From an uncultured Alphaproteobacteria bacterium (GTDB lineage: Bacteria > Pseudomonadota > Alphaproteobacteria > Micavibrionales > Micavibrionaceae), in the NCBI GenBank assembly GCA_937934135.1, contig CALHAW010000008.1:1-40345 (forward strand): DNA of 40,345 nt. Direction: 5' to 3'. Below the pieces are notes generated by a model. It was not told the origin of the DNA. It did no database searches and saw nothing but the letters and a program-made list of their open reading frames with translations. The position numbers were made by a program, and so were the translations under genes. The stretch's first letter is position 1, and each line of letters begins with the position of its first letter. Shown here in pieces: positions 9,387 through 17,338 of the stretch.

Positions 9387-10919
9387 ATGACGAATACTCT
9401 CCTTGAACAGCTTTACACAGAAATCCCCAAGGCACGCGATGAAATATACAAAATCGGCGATCCAACCCCGCTCGAGCCTATCACGCTGAATGGAGAAGAT
9501 TTTGATCTTTATATAAAGCGCGAGGATTTAGGCCCTATTAACGCCTATAAATGGCGCGGTGGATATAACGCTGTCCTCAATCATAACCGCAATGGGGGAA
9601 GCGACATAATTGTCGCCGCCAGCGCAGGAAACCACGCCCAAGGGGTCGCCCTTGCCGCGCGTAAATTAGGGCTTCAGGCAAAAATCTTTATGCCCCTTGC
9701 CGCACCGCTCATGAAACAAAAAGCCGTGCAAAATCACGGCGGTGACCATGTAGAACTTATTTTAAGTGGGGATAATTACAACGCTGCCGGTGACGCTGCA
9801 AAAGCCTATGTCAAGGAAACAGGCTATACTTACATTCACCCCTTTGATGATATTTACACCATGGCAGGTCAGGCCATGATTGCCGATGAAATCATCAAAA
9901 ATTCCGATACACCTTTCGATTACGCCTTCCTGCAAATTGGCGGTGGTGGCATGGCGGGCGCCACGGCGCTATGGCTTAAAAAATATTGGCCAAACATTAA
10001 AATCATTGGCGTGGAAGGAATTGAACAGGCCTCCATGAAGGCCTCCGTTGCGGCAGGCGCGCCTGTCACCCTCGATAATGTTGATACTTTTTGTGATGGC
10101 ACTGCCGTGACACGTCCAGGCGATATCACTTTTCAAATTTGCAGCAACTATATTGATGAATTTATAACCGTCACGAATGAGGAAGTCTCTTCCGCCATTC
10201 AAAGCCTTTGGAATGCCAAACGCATTATCCCTGAACCTTCTGGCGCGATGGGCGTTGCAGGCGTTAAACAATACGCCCAAACGCATGACACCGCGTTAAC
10301 AGGCAAGAAAATCCTAACCATTATCTGCGGCGCGAATATGGATTTCAGCAAGCTTTCCCTGATTGCAGGTAAATCGGCGGCTGGCTCTGCCACGCGGAAA
10401 TATTACAATATACAACTCCCTGAAAAAAATGGGGCGCTGCTTGATATTCTTGAAACACATTTTACAGACCTCAACGTCGCAGAATTTATGTACGGTAAAA
10501 CACACCCAACCGAGGCCGCACAAACCATCGCCATTGATGGCACATTAAAAGAATTTGAAACCCTCGAAAGCAATCTGGATCTGGCGGGGATCAAATTTAC
10601 CGATATCACATTAAATGCCGATATCCGTTATCAAGTGATTAATTATAATCCCGCTTTATTCCAAGACCCACTTTTTATGACCGTACAATTTCCCGAACGC
10701 AAAGGCGCATTGCGGGACTTCCTACGGGCTATCTCAGACGTGACCTCCATTTGCTACTTCAACTATGCTTATTCAGGAGAAGCCATCGGGCGCGCCCTCA
10801 TGGGATTTGAATTTCTAAGCCCTGAAAACCGCCAAAAATTCCTCGATATCTCACAAAAAACCGTTGCCAGCTGTAAGGAAGTAAATCCTGATACTGTCTC
10901 GCGGATATTAAAGCATTAA
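9387..10919 (+). CDS. ilvA: Threonine dehydratase (threonine ammonia-lyase), biosynthetic type
   Basis: Deaminates threonine to 2-oxobutyrate, first step of isoleucine synthesis, with pyridoxal phosphate. 510 residues from ATG 9387. The PLP lysine is K55 in INAYKWRGG (the family usually reads SFKxRG), followed by ASAGNHAQG (phosphate-contact and Asn ligand) and the glycine loop GGGGMAG. Two C-terminal ACT-like repeats (starting about [14 protein letters not shown] and [15 protein letters not shown]) match the isoleucine/valine-sensing domains of IlvA. The start has no ribosome site; a TTG at 9351 in frame would add 12 residues. A seven-codon mini-ORF (9358-9381) ends five bases before it. Serine dehydratase activity is possible but less likely. 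Confidence 0.9.
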   Translation: MTNTLLEQLYTEIPKARDEIYKIGDPTPLEPITLNGEDFDLYIKREDLGPINAYKWRGGYNAVLNHNRNGGSDIIVAASAGNHAQGVALAARKLGLQAKIFMPLAAPLMKQKAVQNHGGDHVELILSGDNYNAAGDAAKAYVKETGYTYIHPFDDIYTMAGQAMIADEIIKNSDTPFDYAFLQIGGGGMAGATALWLKKYWPNIKIIGVEGIEQASMKASVAAGAPVTLDNVDTFCDGTAVTRPGDITFQICSNYIDEFITVTNEEVSSAIQSLWNAKRIIPEPSGAMGVAGVKQYAQTHDTALTGKKILTIICGANMDFSKLSLIAGKSAAGSATRKYYNIQLPEKNGALLDILETHFTDLNVAEFMYGKTHPTEAAQTIAIDGTLKEFETLESNLDLAGIKFTDITLNADIRYQVINYNPALFQDPLFMTVQFPERKGALRDFLRAISDVTSICYFNYAYSGEAIGRALMGFEFLSPENRQKFLDISQKTVASCKEVNPDTVSRILKH

Positions 10920-10957
10920 GTCTTTTAAATCCGCTTCAAAGGCGCTAAAAAGAAGCC

Positions 10958-11845
10958 ATGGAAGACACCGTAACCACACCCGAATATGATGCGACAATCT
11001 CTGATTATTACGCGCTGTTAAAACCCAAGGTCATGAGCCTTGTGGTCTTTACCGCGTTTGCAGGGCTTTGGGTTGCTCCTGATGTCACCACCCTCCATCC
11101 CTTTTTATTTGCGACGGCCATTTTATGCATCGCCATTAATGCCGGCGCGGCAGGCGCGATTAATATGTGGTTTGACCGTGATATTGATGCGGTAATGAAA
11201 CGCACAAAAAACCGCCCTCTACCTTTGGGACGAATGAATCCTGACGAAGCGTTAAGCTACGGTATTGTGCTTTCCGTTCTATCTGTTCTCACCATGGGTT
11301 TGGCCCTTAATTGGGTTGCGGCAGGGCTGCTTGCAGTGGCAAATCTTTTTTACGTTTTCGTCTACACCATCTGGCTTAAACGCACGACGCCACAAAATAT
11401 TGTTATTGGCGGTGCGGCGGGGGCATTCCCCCCTATGATTGGCTGGGCCGCAGTAACGGGCGATATTACCCTCGCCCCGCTTATATTGTTTGCGATTATT
11501 TTCTTTTGGACGCCACCGCATTTTTGGGCGCTCGCCCTTTATATGAATGATGATTATAAAAATGCTGGTGTACCAATGATGCCTGCCATACATGGTGAAA
11601 AACACACAAAATGGCAGATGTTTATTTACACAATCATACTATTTCCGATCACGCTCATTCCTACTTTCTTGGGCGTTGCAGGAAATATTTATCTTGTCTG
11701 CGCAGCAATCCTCAGCGGATTTTTTATCTTTACAGCAATTAAAACATTACTGGATAAAACTCATAAATCGGCGAAGCTTATGTTTGGTTATTCTGTGTTT
11801 TATCTCTTCGCAATATTCCTCGCCCTCATGATTGATAAGGTTTAA
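10958..11845 (+). CDS. ctaB: Protoheme IX farnesyltransferase (heme O synthase)
   Basis: UbiA-superfamily prenyltransferase that adds a farnesyl group to heme B, giving heme O for cytochrome oxidases. 295 residues, eight to nine membrane segments. The first Asp-rich motif NMWFDRDIDAVMKRT (about residues 71-85) binds Mg-farnesyl diphosphate, and the second region has the DDYKNAGVPMMP pattern near 198-209. A ribosome site AAAAGAAG lies seven bases before the ATG. It is followed by a CoxF-like peptide after three bases, as in alphaproteobacterial cox loci, but the usual ctaG and cox subunit genes are absent from the window. Confidence 0.95.
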   Translation: MEDTVTTPEYDATISDYYALLKPKVMSLVVFTAFAGLWVAPDVTTLHPFLFATAILCIAINAGAAGAINMWFDRDIDAVMKRTKNRPLPLGRMNPDEALSYGIVLSVLSVLTMGLALNWVAAGLLAVANLFYVFVYTIWLKRTTPQNIVIGGAAGAFPPMIGWAAVTGDITLAPLILFAIIFFWTPPHFWALALYMNDDYKNAGVPMMPAIHGEKHTKWQMFIYTIILFPITLIPTFLGVAGNIYLVCAAILSGFFIFTAIKTLLDKTHKSAKLMFGYSVFYLFAIFLALMIDKV

Positions 11846-11848
11846 CCC

Positions 11849-11986
11849 ATGGCCCCCCAAGAAAAACAAAGAAGCACCCTCCACCAAAAAAAGAAAAAGA
11901 AAAACCTGATGATTCTTGCCCTCATCGCAGGCTGGGTTGCCTTAATCTGGATTGTCACCATGCTTAAAGTAAATCACGGGGGCTAA
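11849..11986 (+). CDS. CoxF-like small membrane protein
   Basis: A 45-residue ORF too short for usual gene calling: a polar, Lys-rich N-terminus (about residues 5-19), one hydrophobic helix (about 20-38, LMILALIAGWVALIWIVTML) and a short tail. It starts three bases after the ctaB stop and ends three bases before the next ATG. Size, topology and position directly after ctaB match the CoxF proteins of alphaproteobacterial cytochrome aa3 oxidase clusters, whose role is assembly-related but poorly defined. Tight packing on both sides makes it very likely to be real. Confidence 0.75.
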   Translation: MAPQEKQRSTLHQKKKKKNLMILALIAGWVALIWIVTMLKVNHGG

Positions 11987-11989
11987 CGC

Positions 11990-12376
11990 ATGAATGAAGT
12001 CGGCTTTATTTTCCTTTGTTTGATCAGTATGATTTTTATTCTGATTTCTTACCGGCTTGGAAAAATATGGCTTTGCAGTTTCATTGCACTCTGCCTCATT
12101 CTTTCAAATATTACTGGCCCTAAAATTATTGACGTCTTTGGCTTTGCCATCACCGCTGGAACCCCATTATTTGCTGCTCTTGTTTTTGGAACAGACCTAT
12201 TAGCCGAACGCTACGGTAAAAAAGAAGCACAGCGGGCTGTTTTAATTGGCTTTTTCGGAATGGTCTTTTTTATTATTCTCAGCCAAATCGTACTCTTAAC
12301 CATCGCCCTTCCATTTGCAAAGGCTTCAGGAGACGCCATTGATACCATCTACAACACATCCTTAAGAATGATATGA
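11990..12376 (+). CDS. Queuosine-precursor transporter YhhQ, N-terminal half
   Basis: 128 residues with four or so membrane helices, including SNITGPKIIDVFGF, the AG.PLFAALVFGTDLLAERYGKKEAQ motif and a further helix. These are hallmarks of the YhhQ (COG1738) family that imports preQ0/preQ1 for tRNA queuosine. The reading frame stops at 12374-12376 in the middle of the family's usual span (~220 residues); the remainder continues in the next frame from 12373. The start has the GGGGG of the preceding gene's end as ribosome site. Whether the protein works as two pieces, is rescued by frameshifting, or is a broken gene or assembly error cannot be told here. Confidence 0.75.
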   Translation: MNEVGFIFLCLISMIFILISYRLGKIWLCSFIALCLILSNITGPKIIDVFGFAITAGTPLFAALVFGTDLLAERYGKKEAQRAVLIGFFGMVFFIILSQIVLLTIALPFAKASGDAIDTIYNTSLRMI

Positions 12377-12681
12377 TGATTGCTTCTCCTATTGCTTACC
12401 TAATTTGGCAACTTTGGGATGTTTGGGTCTATGATAAGATTCGCCAAAAAACAGGTGGAAAAATGCTCTGGCTTCGCAATAATGCGAGTACTTTTACGAC
12501 ACAGGTCGGCAGCACATTCACTTTTTTCTTCTTCGCATTTTACGGCGTGAACGACGCGTGGGTCGAAATTGCAACTGTTACAATTATTTTCTACTGGATC
12601 ATTGCCAGCCTTGATACCACCTTCATTTATCTTAGCAAGAGAATCACCCCCTTAGATATAAAAACAGAGACTAAAAAATGA
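12373..12681 (+). CDS. Queuosine-precursor transporter YhhQ, C-terminal half
   Basis: 102 residues continuing the YhhQ family after the frame break: a helix, WDVWVYDKIRQKT, the highly conserved LWLRNNASTF motif with its Arg-Asn-Asn (residues about 33-42 of this piece), then two more helices. The first piece (128) plus this one (102) equal a normal full-length protein. The junction is ATGATG overlapping the stop of the first piece as ATGA, the classical signal for translational coupling, so the second half could be translated by re-initiation. Its own stop overlaps the next gene's start, again as ATGA. Confidence 0.72.
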   Translation: MMIASPIAYLIWQLWDVWVYDKIRQKTGGKMLWLRNNASTFTTQVGSTFTFFFFAFYGVNDAWVEIATVTIIFYWIIASLDTTFIYLSKRITPLDIKTETKK

Positions 12682-13445
12682 CATATCCAACATATACGCC
12701 TCAATGCGTTCTCATCACTGGTGCCACTGGCGGGTTTGGTAAGGCTTTTGCAAAACGCTTTGCCAATACAGGCGCAAAACTAATCCTCCATGGGCGCAAT
12801 GAAGAAAAATTAAACGCGCTCGCGGTGGAATTTTCAGTACCCGTTTACCCTTTGCTTTTTGATATTTGTGACAAGCAAAACACCATTGATGCGATGAATG
12901 CCATCCCAGAAGAATTTCAAGATATTGACCTTCTCATTAACAATGCGGGTGGAGCGCTCGGCCTTGATAAAATCCAAGATGCGACGCTCGAAGATTTAGA
13001 AAATATGATTGAAATGAATGACACCTCCCTCGTGCGGATTACGCGCCTTGTGATTGCAGGCATGACAAAGCGCAAACGCGGGCATGTCATCAATATTGGC
13101 TCTATCGCGGGAAACTGGCCTTATGGCGGCGGTCATGTCTATTGCGCGGTAAAGGCCTTTGTAAAACAATTTAGCCTCGCTATGCGTCCTGATTTACAAG
13201 GTACAAATGTGCGGGTGACCAATATTGAACCTGGCATGGCAGAAACACCCTTTTCTCTCGCCCGTTTCAAAGGGGATAGAGAAAAGGCAGATGCCGTATA
13301 TGCCAACACCGCCCCATTAACAGCAGAAGATATCGCAGAAAGCGTGTTTTGGGCCGCAACCTTGCCAGAACATGTTAACATCAACAGCCTCGAAGTCATG
13401 CCAACAAAGCAATCCTTCGGCCCGCTTATTGTTGAGCGTGATTAA
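12678..13445 (+). CDS. Short-chain dehydrogenase/reductase, YdfG-like
   Basis: Classical SDR, 255 residues. The dinucleotide motif TGATGGFG is at 14-21, HGRNEEKL after strand 2 with an Arg that favours NADP(H), NNAG at 88-91, and the catalytic Ser142, Tyr155 and Lys159 (YxxxK). The PG motif after strand 6 (EPGMAETPF) and the C-terminus resemble YdfG-type 3-hydroxy acid / serine dehydrogenases, which oxidise hydroxy acids such as L-allo-threonine. Substrate is inferred from family only. Its start overlaps the stop of the upstream transporter half by four bases (ATGA). Six bases separate its stop from that of the convergent L,D-transpeptidase gene, with no terminator visible. Confidence 0.88.
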   Translation: MTYPTYTPQCVLITGATGGFGKAFAKRFANTGAKLILHGRNEEKLNALAVEFSVPVYPLLFDICDKQNTIDAMNAIPEEFQDIDLLINNAGGALGLDKIQDATLEDLENMIEMNDTSLVRITRLVIAGMTKRKRGHVINIGSIAGNWPYGGGHVYCAVKAFVKQFSLAMRPDLQGTNVRVTNIEPGMAETPFSLARFKGDREKADAVYANTAPLTAEDIAESVFWAATLPEHVNINSLEVMPTKQSFGPLIVERD

Positions 13446-13451
13446 AAAATT

Positions 13452-14549
13452 CTATTCGTTATAAAGCCGCGGACGGGATTTAATAGATGAAAATGTGTTT
13501 TTTGGATTTTCCTCCGCTTTGACAGTAGAAACAACTGCCGCCTCTTTTACCGCCTCAGTTTTTTCATCAGCGATAATTTTTTTGGCTTCAACCGCTTTCA
13601 TTTCAACTTCCTTTTTCACATCGCTAAATACAGAACGGTCATTCATATCAAAAACTTTGATTGGATAGCCATTATAATTCTTGACAGCTTTGCGAATTTT
13701 TTCCCAGTTTAAATCATCCTTATGAATACCCGCCTTTTTATTAATAAAGGCAACATCATCTTCAGTGACTTGATAGGATTCCACTTCTTTTTCTTCTTCT
13801 AATTGCAATGTTTGCGCTTGGTTTGGGCTGATCTCTACATAAAACCCACTACCAATCCAGCCCGCTTTGATTGGCTGATCTACAACGGTTACGGGCGTTC
13901 CCACGGGTACTTGGGGGAATAATTTTACAATATCTTCTGGATACATACGCATACATCCGCTACTGACGCGGCGGCCAATACCATAAGGTTTATTCGTGCC
14001 ATGTATTAAATATTGCGGCCATCCTAAATAAAGCGCATGTGACCCCAATGGATTTTCTGGTCCTGGCGGAACGGAAAGTGGTAGATCAGGGTCTTCTTCG
14101 CGCATTCTTTTTGTCGGGCGCCATGTTGGGCCTGCTTTTTTACGTGAAATTTTTGTTGCACCTTTGGGAGTTTGCAACCCATCGCGCCCGATTGAAATAG
14201 GATATGTTTTAGGGGCTTCCCCAATATTTTTAAAATGATAAAGACGCATCTCCGCCAAATTAATCACAATGCCTTTACGCGGTGCATCGGGTAATAAATG
14301 ACGCAAGGGTAAAATAATTTTTTCACCCGCCCCTGGTATCCACGCATCAAGACCTGGATTGGCAGCGCGTAATTCAATAAACCCCAACCCATTATTTCGT
14401 GCCAAATGAATCAGCGTATCTTCAAATGCGGCGCGGTGCGTAACCTGCTCCCCAATATAATCTTTATTATAAGGCGCCGCCTGCACAGGATCAGTAACCG
14501 CCATGACCATCACGGTGAACAACGTTAAAAAACTTATTAAAAGCCGCAT
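13452..14549 (-). CDS. L,D-transpeptidase (ErfK/YbiS/YkuD family)
   Basis: Periplasmic enzyme that makes 3-3 peptidoglycan crosslinks or attaches proteins to peptidoglycan. 365 residues: a signal peptide (residues 1-24, cleavage after VQA), a LysM-like or N-terminal region to about 85, the YkuD catalytic domain with HGTN (His183) and the SSGCMRM motif (Cys199), and a long Lys/Glu/Ala-rich C-terminal tail (about 235-365) of low complexity. This composition of domains matches the ErfK/YbiS-type proteins. It starts 13 bases after the icd stop on the same strand, with AGGGCG as ribosome site, so it is probably in the icd transcript. Confidence 0.9.
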   Translation of the reverse strand: MRLLISFLTLFTVMVMAVTDPVQAAPYNKDYIGEQVTHRAAFEDTLIHLARNNGLGFIELRAANPGLDAWIPGAGEKIILPLRHLLPDAPRKGIVINLAEMRLYHFKNIGEAPKTYPISIGRDGLQTPKGATKISRKKAGPTWRPTKRMREEDPDLPLSVPPGPENPLGSHALYLGWPQYLIHGTNKPYGIGRRVSSGCMRMYPEDIVKLFPQVPVGTPVTVVDQPIKAGWIGSGFYVEISPNQAQTLQLEEEKEVESYQVTEDDVAFINKKAGIHKDDLNWEKIRKAVKNYNGYPIKVFDMNDRSVFSDVKKEVEMKAVEAKKIIADEKTEAVKEAAVVSTVKAEENPKNTFSSIKSRPRLYNE

Positions 14550-14562
14550 TATGACGCCCTAT

Positions 14563-15774
14563 TTATATGATTTGTGCAAAATTCTGCTCGACCTTGTCCA
14601 TAAACTGGGTTGTTGTCAAGAAATCCTGCCCTTCACCCACCAAAAGCGCCAAATCTTTGGTCATATGGCCTTGTTCAACTGTCGTAATACAGGCTTGCTC
14701 CAGCTTTTGACCAAACTCAACCACTTCTGGTGTCCCATCAAATTGACCACGATATTGAAGGCCGCGCGTCCATGCAAAAATGGACGCAATGGGGTTTGTT
14801 GATGTTTCTTCTCCTGCTTCGTGGCGGCGATAATGGCGGGTCACCGTACCATGCGCCGCTTCGGCTTCAACTGTTTTTCCATCAGGAGTCAGCAAAACAG
14901 ACGTCATTAAACCCAACGATCCAAATCCTTGTGCCACAATATCGGACTGCACATCACCATCATAATTCTTACATGCCCATACAAATCCACCCTTGGATTT
15001 AATCGCAAAGGCCACCATGTCATCAATCAAACGATGCTCGTACCATAATTCTTTTTCTTCAAATTTATCTTTAAATTCCGTGTCATAAACATCTTGAAAA
15101 ATCTCCATAAACTTTCCATCATATTGCTTTAAAATAGTATTCTTTGTGGATAAATAAACTGGGTAATTCCGGTTCAGACCATAATTAAAACTAGAACGCG
15201 CAAATCCGCGTATGCTCTCATCCACGTTATACATCCCCATCGCAACGCCGGGTTCGGTAAATTCATATACATCCCAACTTTGTACATCACTGCCATCTGC
15301 AGGCTCAAACGTCATTTTCAATGTGCCGGCTTCTCCAATTTTTACATCCGTTGCTTTATATTGATCCCCAAACGCATGGCGGCCAATAACCATTGGTTCT
15401 TTCCATCCAGGGACATATTTGGGAATATTTGAAATTGTAATTGGTTCACGGAAAACCGTACCGCCCAATATATTACGGATTGTACCATTTGGTGAGCGCC
15501 ACATTTTTTTCAGATCAAATTCCTTCACACGCCCTTCATCGGGGGTAATAGTCGCACATTTAATGCCCACGCCATGTTCCTTAATGGCATTGGCAGCATC
15601 AATAGTGATTTGATCATCCGTCTCATCGCGGCTTTGAATTGAAAGGTCAAAATATTTTAAATCAATATCCAGATAAGGGTGAATAAAACGCGCTTTAATC
15701 ATCTCCCAAATAATACGGGTCATCTCATCCCCATCAATTTCAACAACGGGGTTTTTTACAGTTATTTTAGCCAC
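14563..15774 (-). CDS. icd: NADP-dependent isocitrate dehydrogenase
   Basis: TCA-cycle enzyme converting isocitrate to 2-oxoglutarate with NADP+. 403 residues from a GTG start; the frame runs to GTG 15804, but AAGGAA lies directly before GTG 15774 and the protein then begins [19 protein letters not shown], as in the family. Substrate-contact motif [12 protein letters not shown] (about 94-105), the ENY-type region replaced by [26 protein letters not shown] with the metal Asp residues, and the [10 protein letters not shown] cofactor loop are present. This is the eukaryote-like class typical of alphaproteobacteria, unlike the E. coli type. An L,D-transpeptidase gene follows 13 bases on. Confidence 0.96.
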   Translation of the reverse strand: MAKITVKNPVVEIDGDEMTRIIWEMIKARFIHPYLDIDLKYFDLSIQSRDETDDQITIDAANAIKEHGVGIKCATITPDEGRVKEFDLKKMWRSPNGTIRNILGGTVFREPITISNIPKYVPGWKEPMVIGRHAFGDQYKATDVKIGEAGTLKMTFEPADGSDVQSWDVYEFTEPGVAMGMYNVDESIRGFARSSFNYGLNRNYPVYLSTKNTILKQYDGKFMEIFQDVYDTEFKDKFEEKELWYEHRLIDDMVAFAIKSKGGFVWACKNYDGDVQSDIVAQGFGSLGLMTSVLLTPDGKTVEAEAAHGTVTRHYRRHEAGEETSTNPIASIFAWTRGLQYRGQFDGTPEVVEFGQKLEQACITTVEQGHMTKDLALLVGEGQDFLTTTQFMDKVEQNFAQII

Positions 15775-15816
15775 GATTATTTCCTTTTTCAAAATTTCAG
15801 ACACGTTACGTTAACA

Positions 15817-16176
15817 TTATGTCTTAAATTCGTCCAAGTGAAGAAAATCATAAAAAGAAGAATTATTTTTTACTAACCTAAGATACGGTTTATGGGAGAG
15901 CTGCCGCTTATTGACGCCAGCATGATTTTTATACGTTTGGGAAGATACAATATATTGATAAACGCCCGATCTCGTTCGCTGTTTATTTATTGTAAAAAAA
16001 TATTCAAGGGTCTCTTTAGATTTACGAATACCCGCATTAATAATAAGGCAGTCTACCGCGTTCATCATTGTAAGCTCTGCTTTCTTATTAAAGCATTGAG
16101 CTAATTGCAATATACGCGCATTTTCATTATCAGTGAGCGGCGCAACACGCGATTGAAATTTTAAAATGATACTCAT
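15817..16176 (-). CDS. Hypothetical protein, 119 residues
   Basis: Not recognised. Soluble, mixed composition with Asn, Lys and Tyr, no signal peptide or membrane helix. The N-terminal half looks helical (NENARILQLAQCFNKKAEL near 17-35) and the C-terminus ends in a basic-aromatic stretch. The start at 16176 has no good Shine-Dalgarno. A perfect 15-bp inverted repeat ends three bases before the ATG, and an ATG-TAA start-stop pair overlaps that end. It lies between another small unknown gene (16238-16618) and icd on the same strand; whether it shares the icd transcript is unknown, as there is a 42-base spacer. Confidence 0.5.
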   Translation of the reverse strand: MSIILKFQSRVAPLTDNENARILQLAQCFNKKAELTMMNAVDCLIINAGIRKSKETLEYFFTINKQRTRSGVYQYIVSSQTYKNHAGVNKRQLSHKPYLRLVKNNSSFYDFLHLDEFKT

Positions 16177-16179
16177 TAC

Positions 16180-16219
16180 ATATTTACTTTATTTGGTGAT
16201 TAAAAAATAAAGTAAATAT
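16180..16219. repeat. Perfect 15-bp inverted repeat beside the 119-residue gene
   Basis: Arms 16180-16194 and 16205-16219 are exact reverse complements (15 of 15) around a 10-base spacer; both arms are AT-rich (ATATTTACTTTATTT). In minus-strand orientation it ends three bases before the ATG of the 119-residue gene. It has no G/C-rich stem or following T-run, so it is unlikely to be a terminator. It could be an operator dyad or an RNA hairpin at the start codon. Confidence 0.85.
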
Positions 16220-16237
16220 TTTAAATTATGTCAATTA

Positions 16238-16618
16238 CTATTTCTTGGAAAAAGATGTTTTTGAACCATCAGACCTGTTGGTTGCTAAAATCTCAATCTT
16301 GCCTTTTAACTGCCGAACAAAGCTCTCAATTTTCTCACTACGCGCTATTTCAACCAATATGTCTCGCGGGCCAAGGGTGGTTGCAATAAAAAGCGCCCTA
16401 TCTGACCCTAATTTCTTCTTTTCAACGGTGATTAATGGCGTTTTCCCCGCTTCTTCACAAAAAGAAATATAATAACGGCTGTCCGTTTCCGTGAACGAAA
16501 AGTCACGAAAAAGCCCGTTATAGACATTTTGACTATAAATCTGGAAAATCGCGCCAAATTCTTTGCGTGAATAGCCTATTTTTGTCCCAAAATTATTCAT
16601 AGAATTGTCTGATTTCAT
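16238..16618 (-). CDS. Hypothetical protein, 126 residues
   Basis: Not recognised. From ATG 16618 it is a soluble protein of 126 residues, probably a mixed alpha/beta fold, with a lysine-rich end (SFSKK). A longer open frame to 16843 runs antisense through the start of the TPR gene and is rejected. On the minus strand TATAAT (complement of 16631-16636) lies only 12 bases upstream of the ATG, so the transcript would have a very short or no leader, and no ribosome site is seen. Alternatively that TATAAT is coincidental. It is divergent from the yfgM-like gene. Confidence 0.55.
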   Translation of the reverse strand: MKSDNSMNNFGTKIGYSRKEFGAIFQIYSQNVYNGLFRDFSFTETDSRYYISFCEEAGKTPLITVEKKKLGSDRALFIATTLGPRDILVEIARSEKIESFVRQLKGKIEILATNRSDGSKTSFSKK

Positions 16619-16705
16619 TGCAATATTTCTATTATACCTTATTTTGGTGTCGAAATCTGAAAATTTACGAAACACGCGATAAACACGCCCACAGAAAAGA
16701 AGAAA

Positions 16706-17338
16706 ATGCCTGATATTTTTGAAGAAGTAGACGAAGCCCTTAAGAAAGAAAAACTTGAAAAAATCTGGGAAGAATACAAAACCACAATCATTGCCTGCAT
16801 TGCAATCCTCATCATCGGCACCGCAATGGGAAGCGCCTATCACAGCTGGAATAACAGCCGTAATGCTACAGAAACAGCGAAACTCCTTACCGCTTTAGAT
16901 GCTGATAACACAGATCAGGCCTTGCTCAGCGCCGTTGAAAAAACCCGCGCCAATCACAAGGCCGTTGGTCTGTTAAACGCCGCCAGCCTTTTGAAAGAAG
17001 CCGGTAAGCAAGACGAAGCCCTCGCGCTTTATACGCAATTAATAGCAACAAAATCTGCGCCCCGTACTTTGCGTGATTTGGCCCGTATTCTTTACAGCCA
17101 AAATGGTGGGGATGATGCCCTATCGGCCCTCAAACCTCTTTTGACAGATTCAAAAAGCCCGTGGCAATGGCACGCAAAAATAGAAGCCGCCACACGCGAG
17201 GCCGCCCAAGGCAATTATGATGCCGCGCTTTCTTATCTAAAGGGTTTTAAAGAACAAACAAACTTACCCGCTTCACTTAAACAACGCGGTGACGCGCTAA
17301 CCCATGTTTACACCTTAAAAAAGAATAAAAAATCATGA
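16706..17338 (+). CDS. yfgM: YfgM-like tetratricopeptide membrane protein
   Basis: 210 residues. A charged N-terminus (residues 1-25, DIFEEVDEALKKEKLEKIWEE) precedes one transmembrane helix (about 27-47), and the rest is helical with TPR-like repeats (for example KQDEALALYTQLIA and NYDAALSYLKGF). This layout fits YfgM, an ancillary SecYEG-associated protein that in E. coli lies directly before bamB and der as here. The ribosome site is AGAAGAAA. Its stop overlaps the bamB start by four bases (ATGA), indicating coupling. The overall synteny supports the name more than sequence identity. Confidence 0.8.
   Translation: MPDIFEEVDEALKKEKLEKIWEEYKTTIIACIAILIIGTAMGSAYHSWNNSRNATETAKLLTALDADNTDQALLSAVEKTRANHKAVGLLNAASLLKEAGKQDEALALYTQLIATKSAPRTLRDLARILYSQNGGDDALSALKPLLTDSKSPWQWHAKIEAATREAAQGNYDAALSYLKGFKEQTNLPASLKQRGDALTHVYTLKKNKKS

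Noticed and set aside
15775-15804. Upstream GTG start of icd
   Set aside because: No ribosome site; AAGGAA stands before the second GTG at 15774, where the family begins.
16619-16843. N-terminal extension of the 126-residue minus-strand gene
   Set aside because: It runs antisense through the start of the TPR gene, is Phe/Cys-rich and has no ribosome site.
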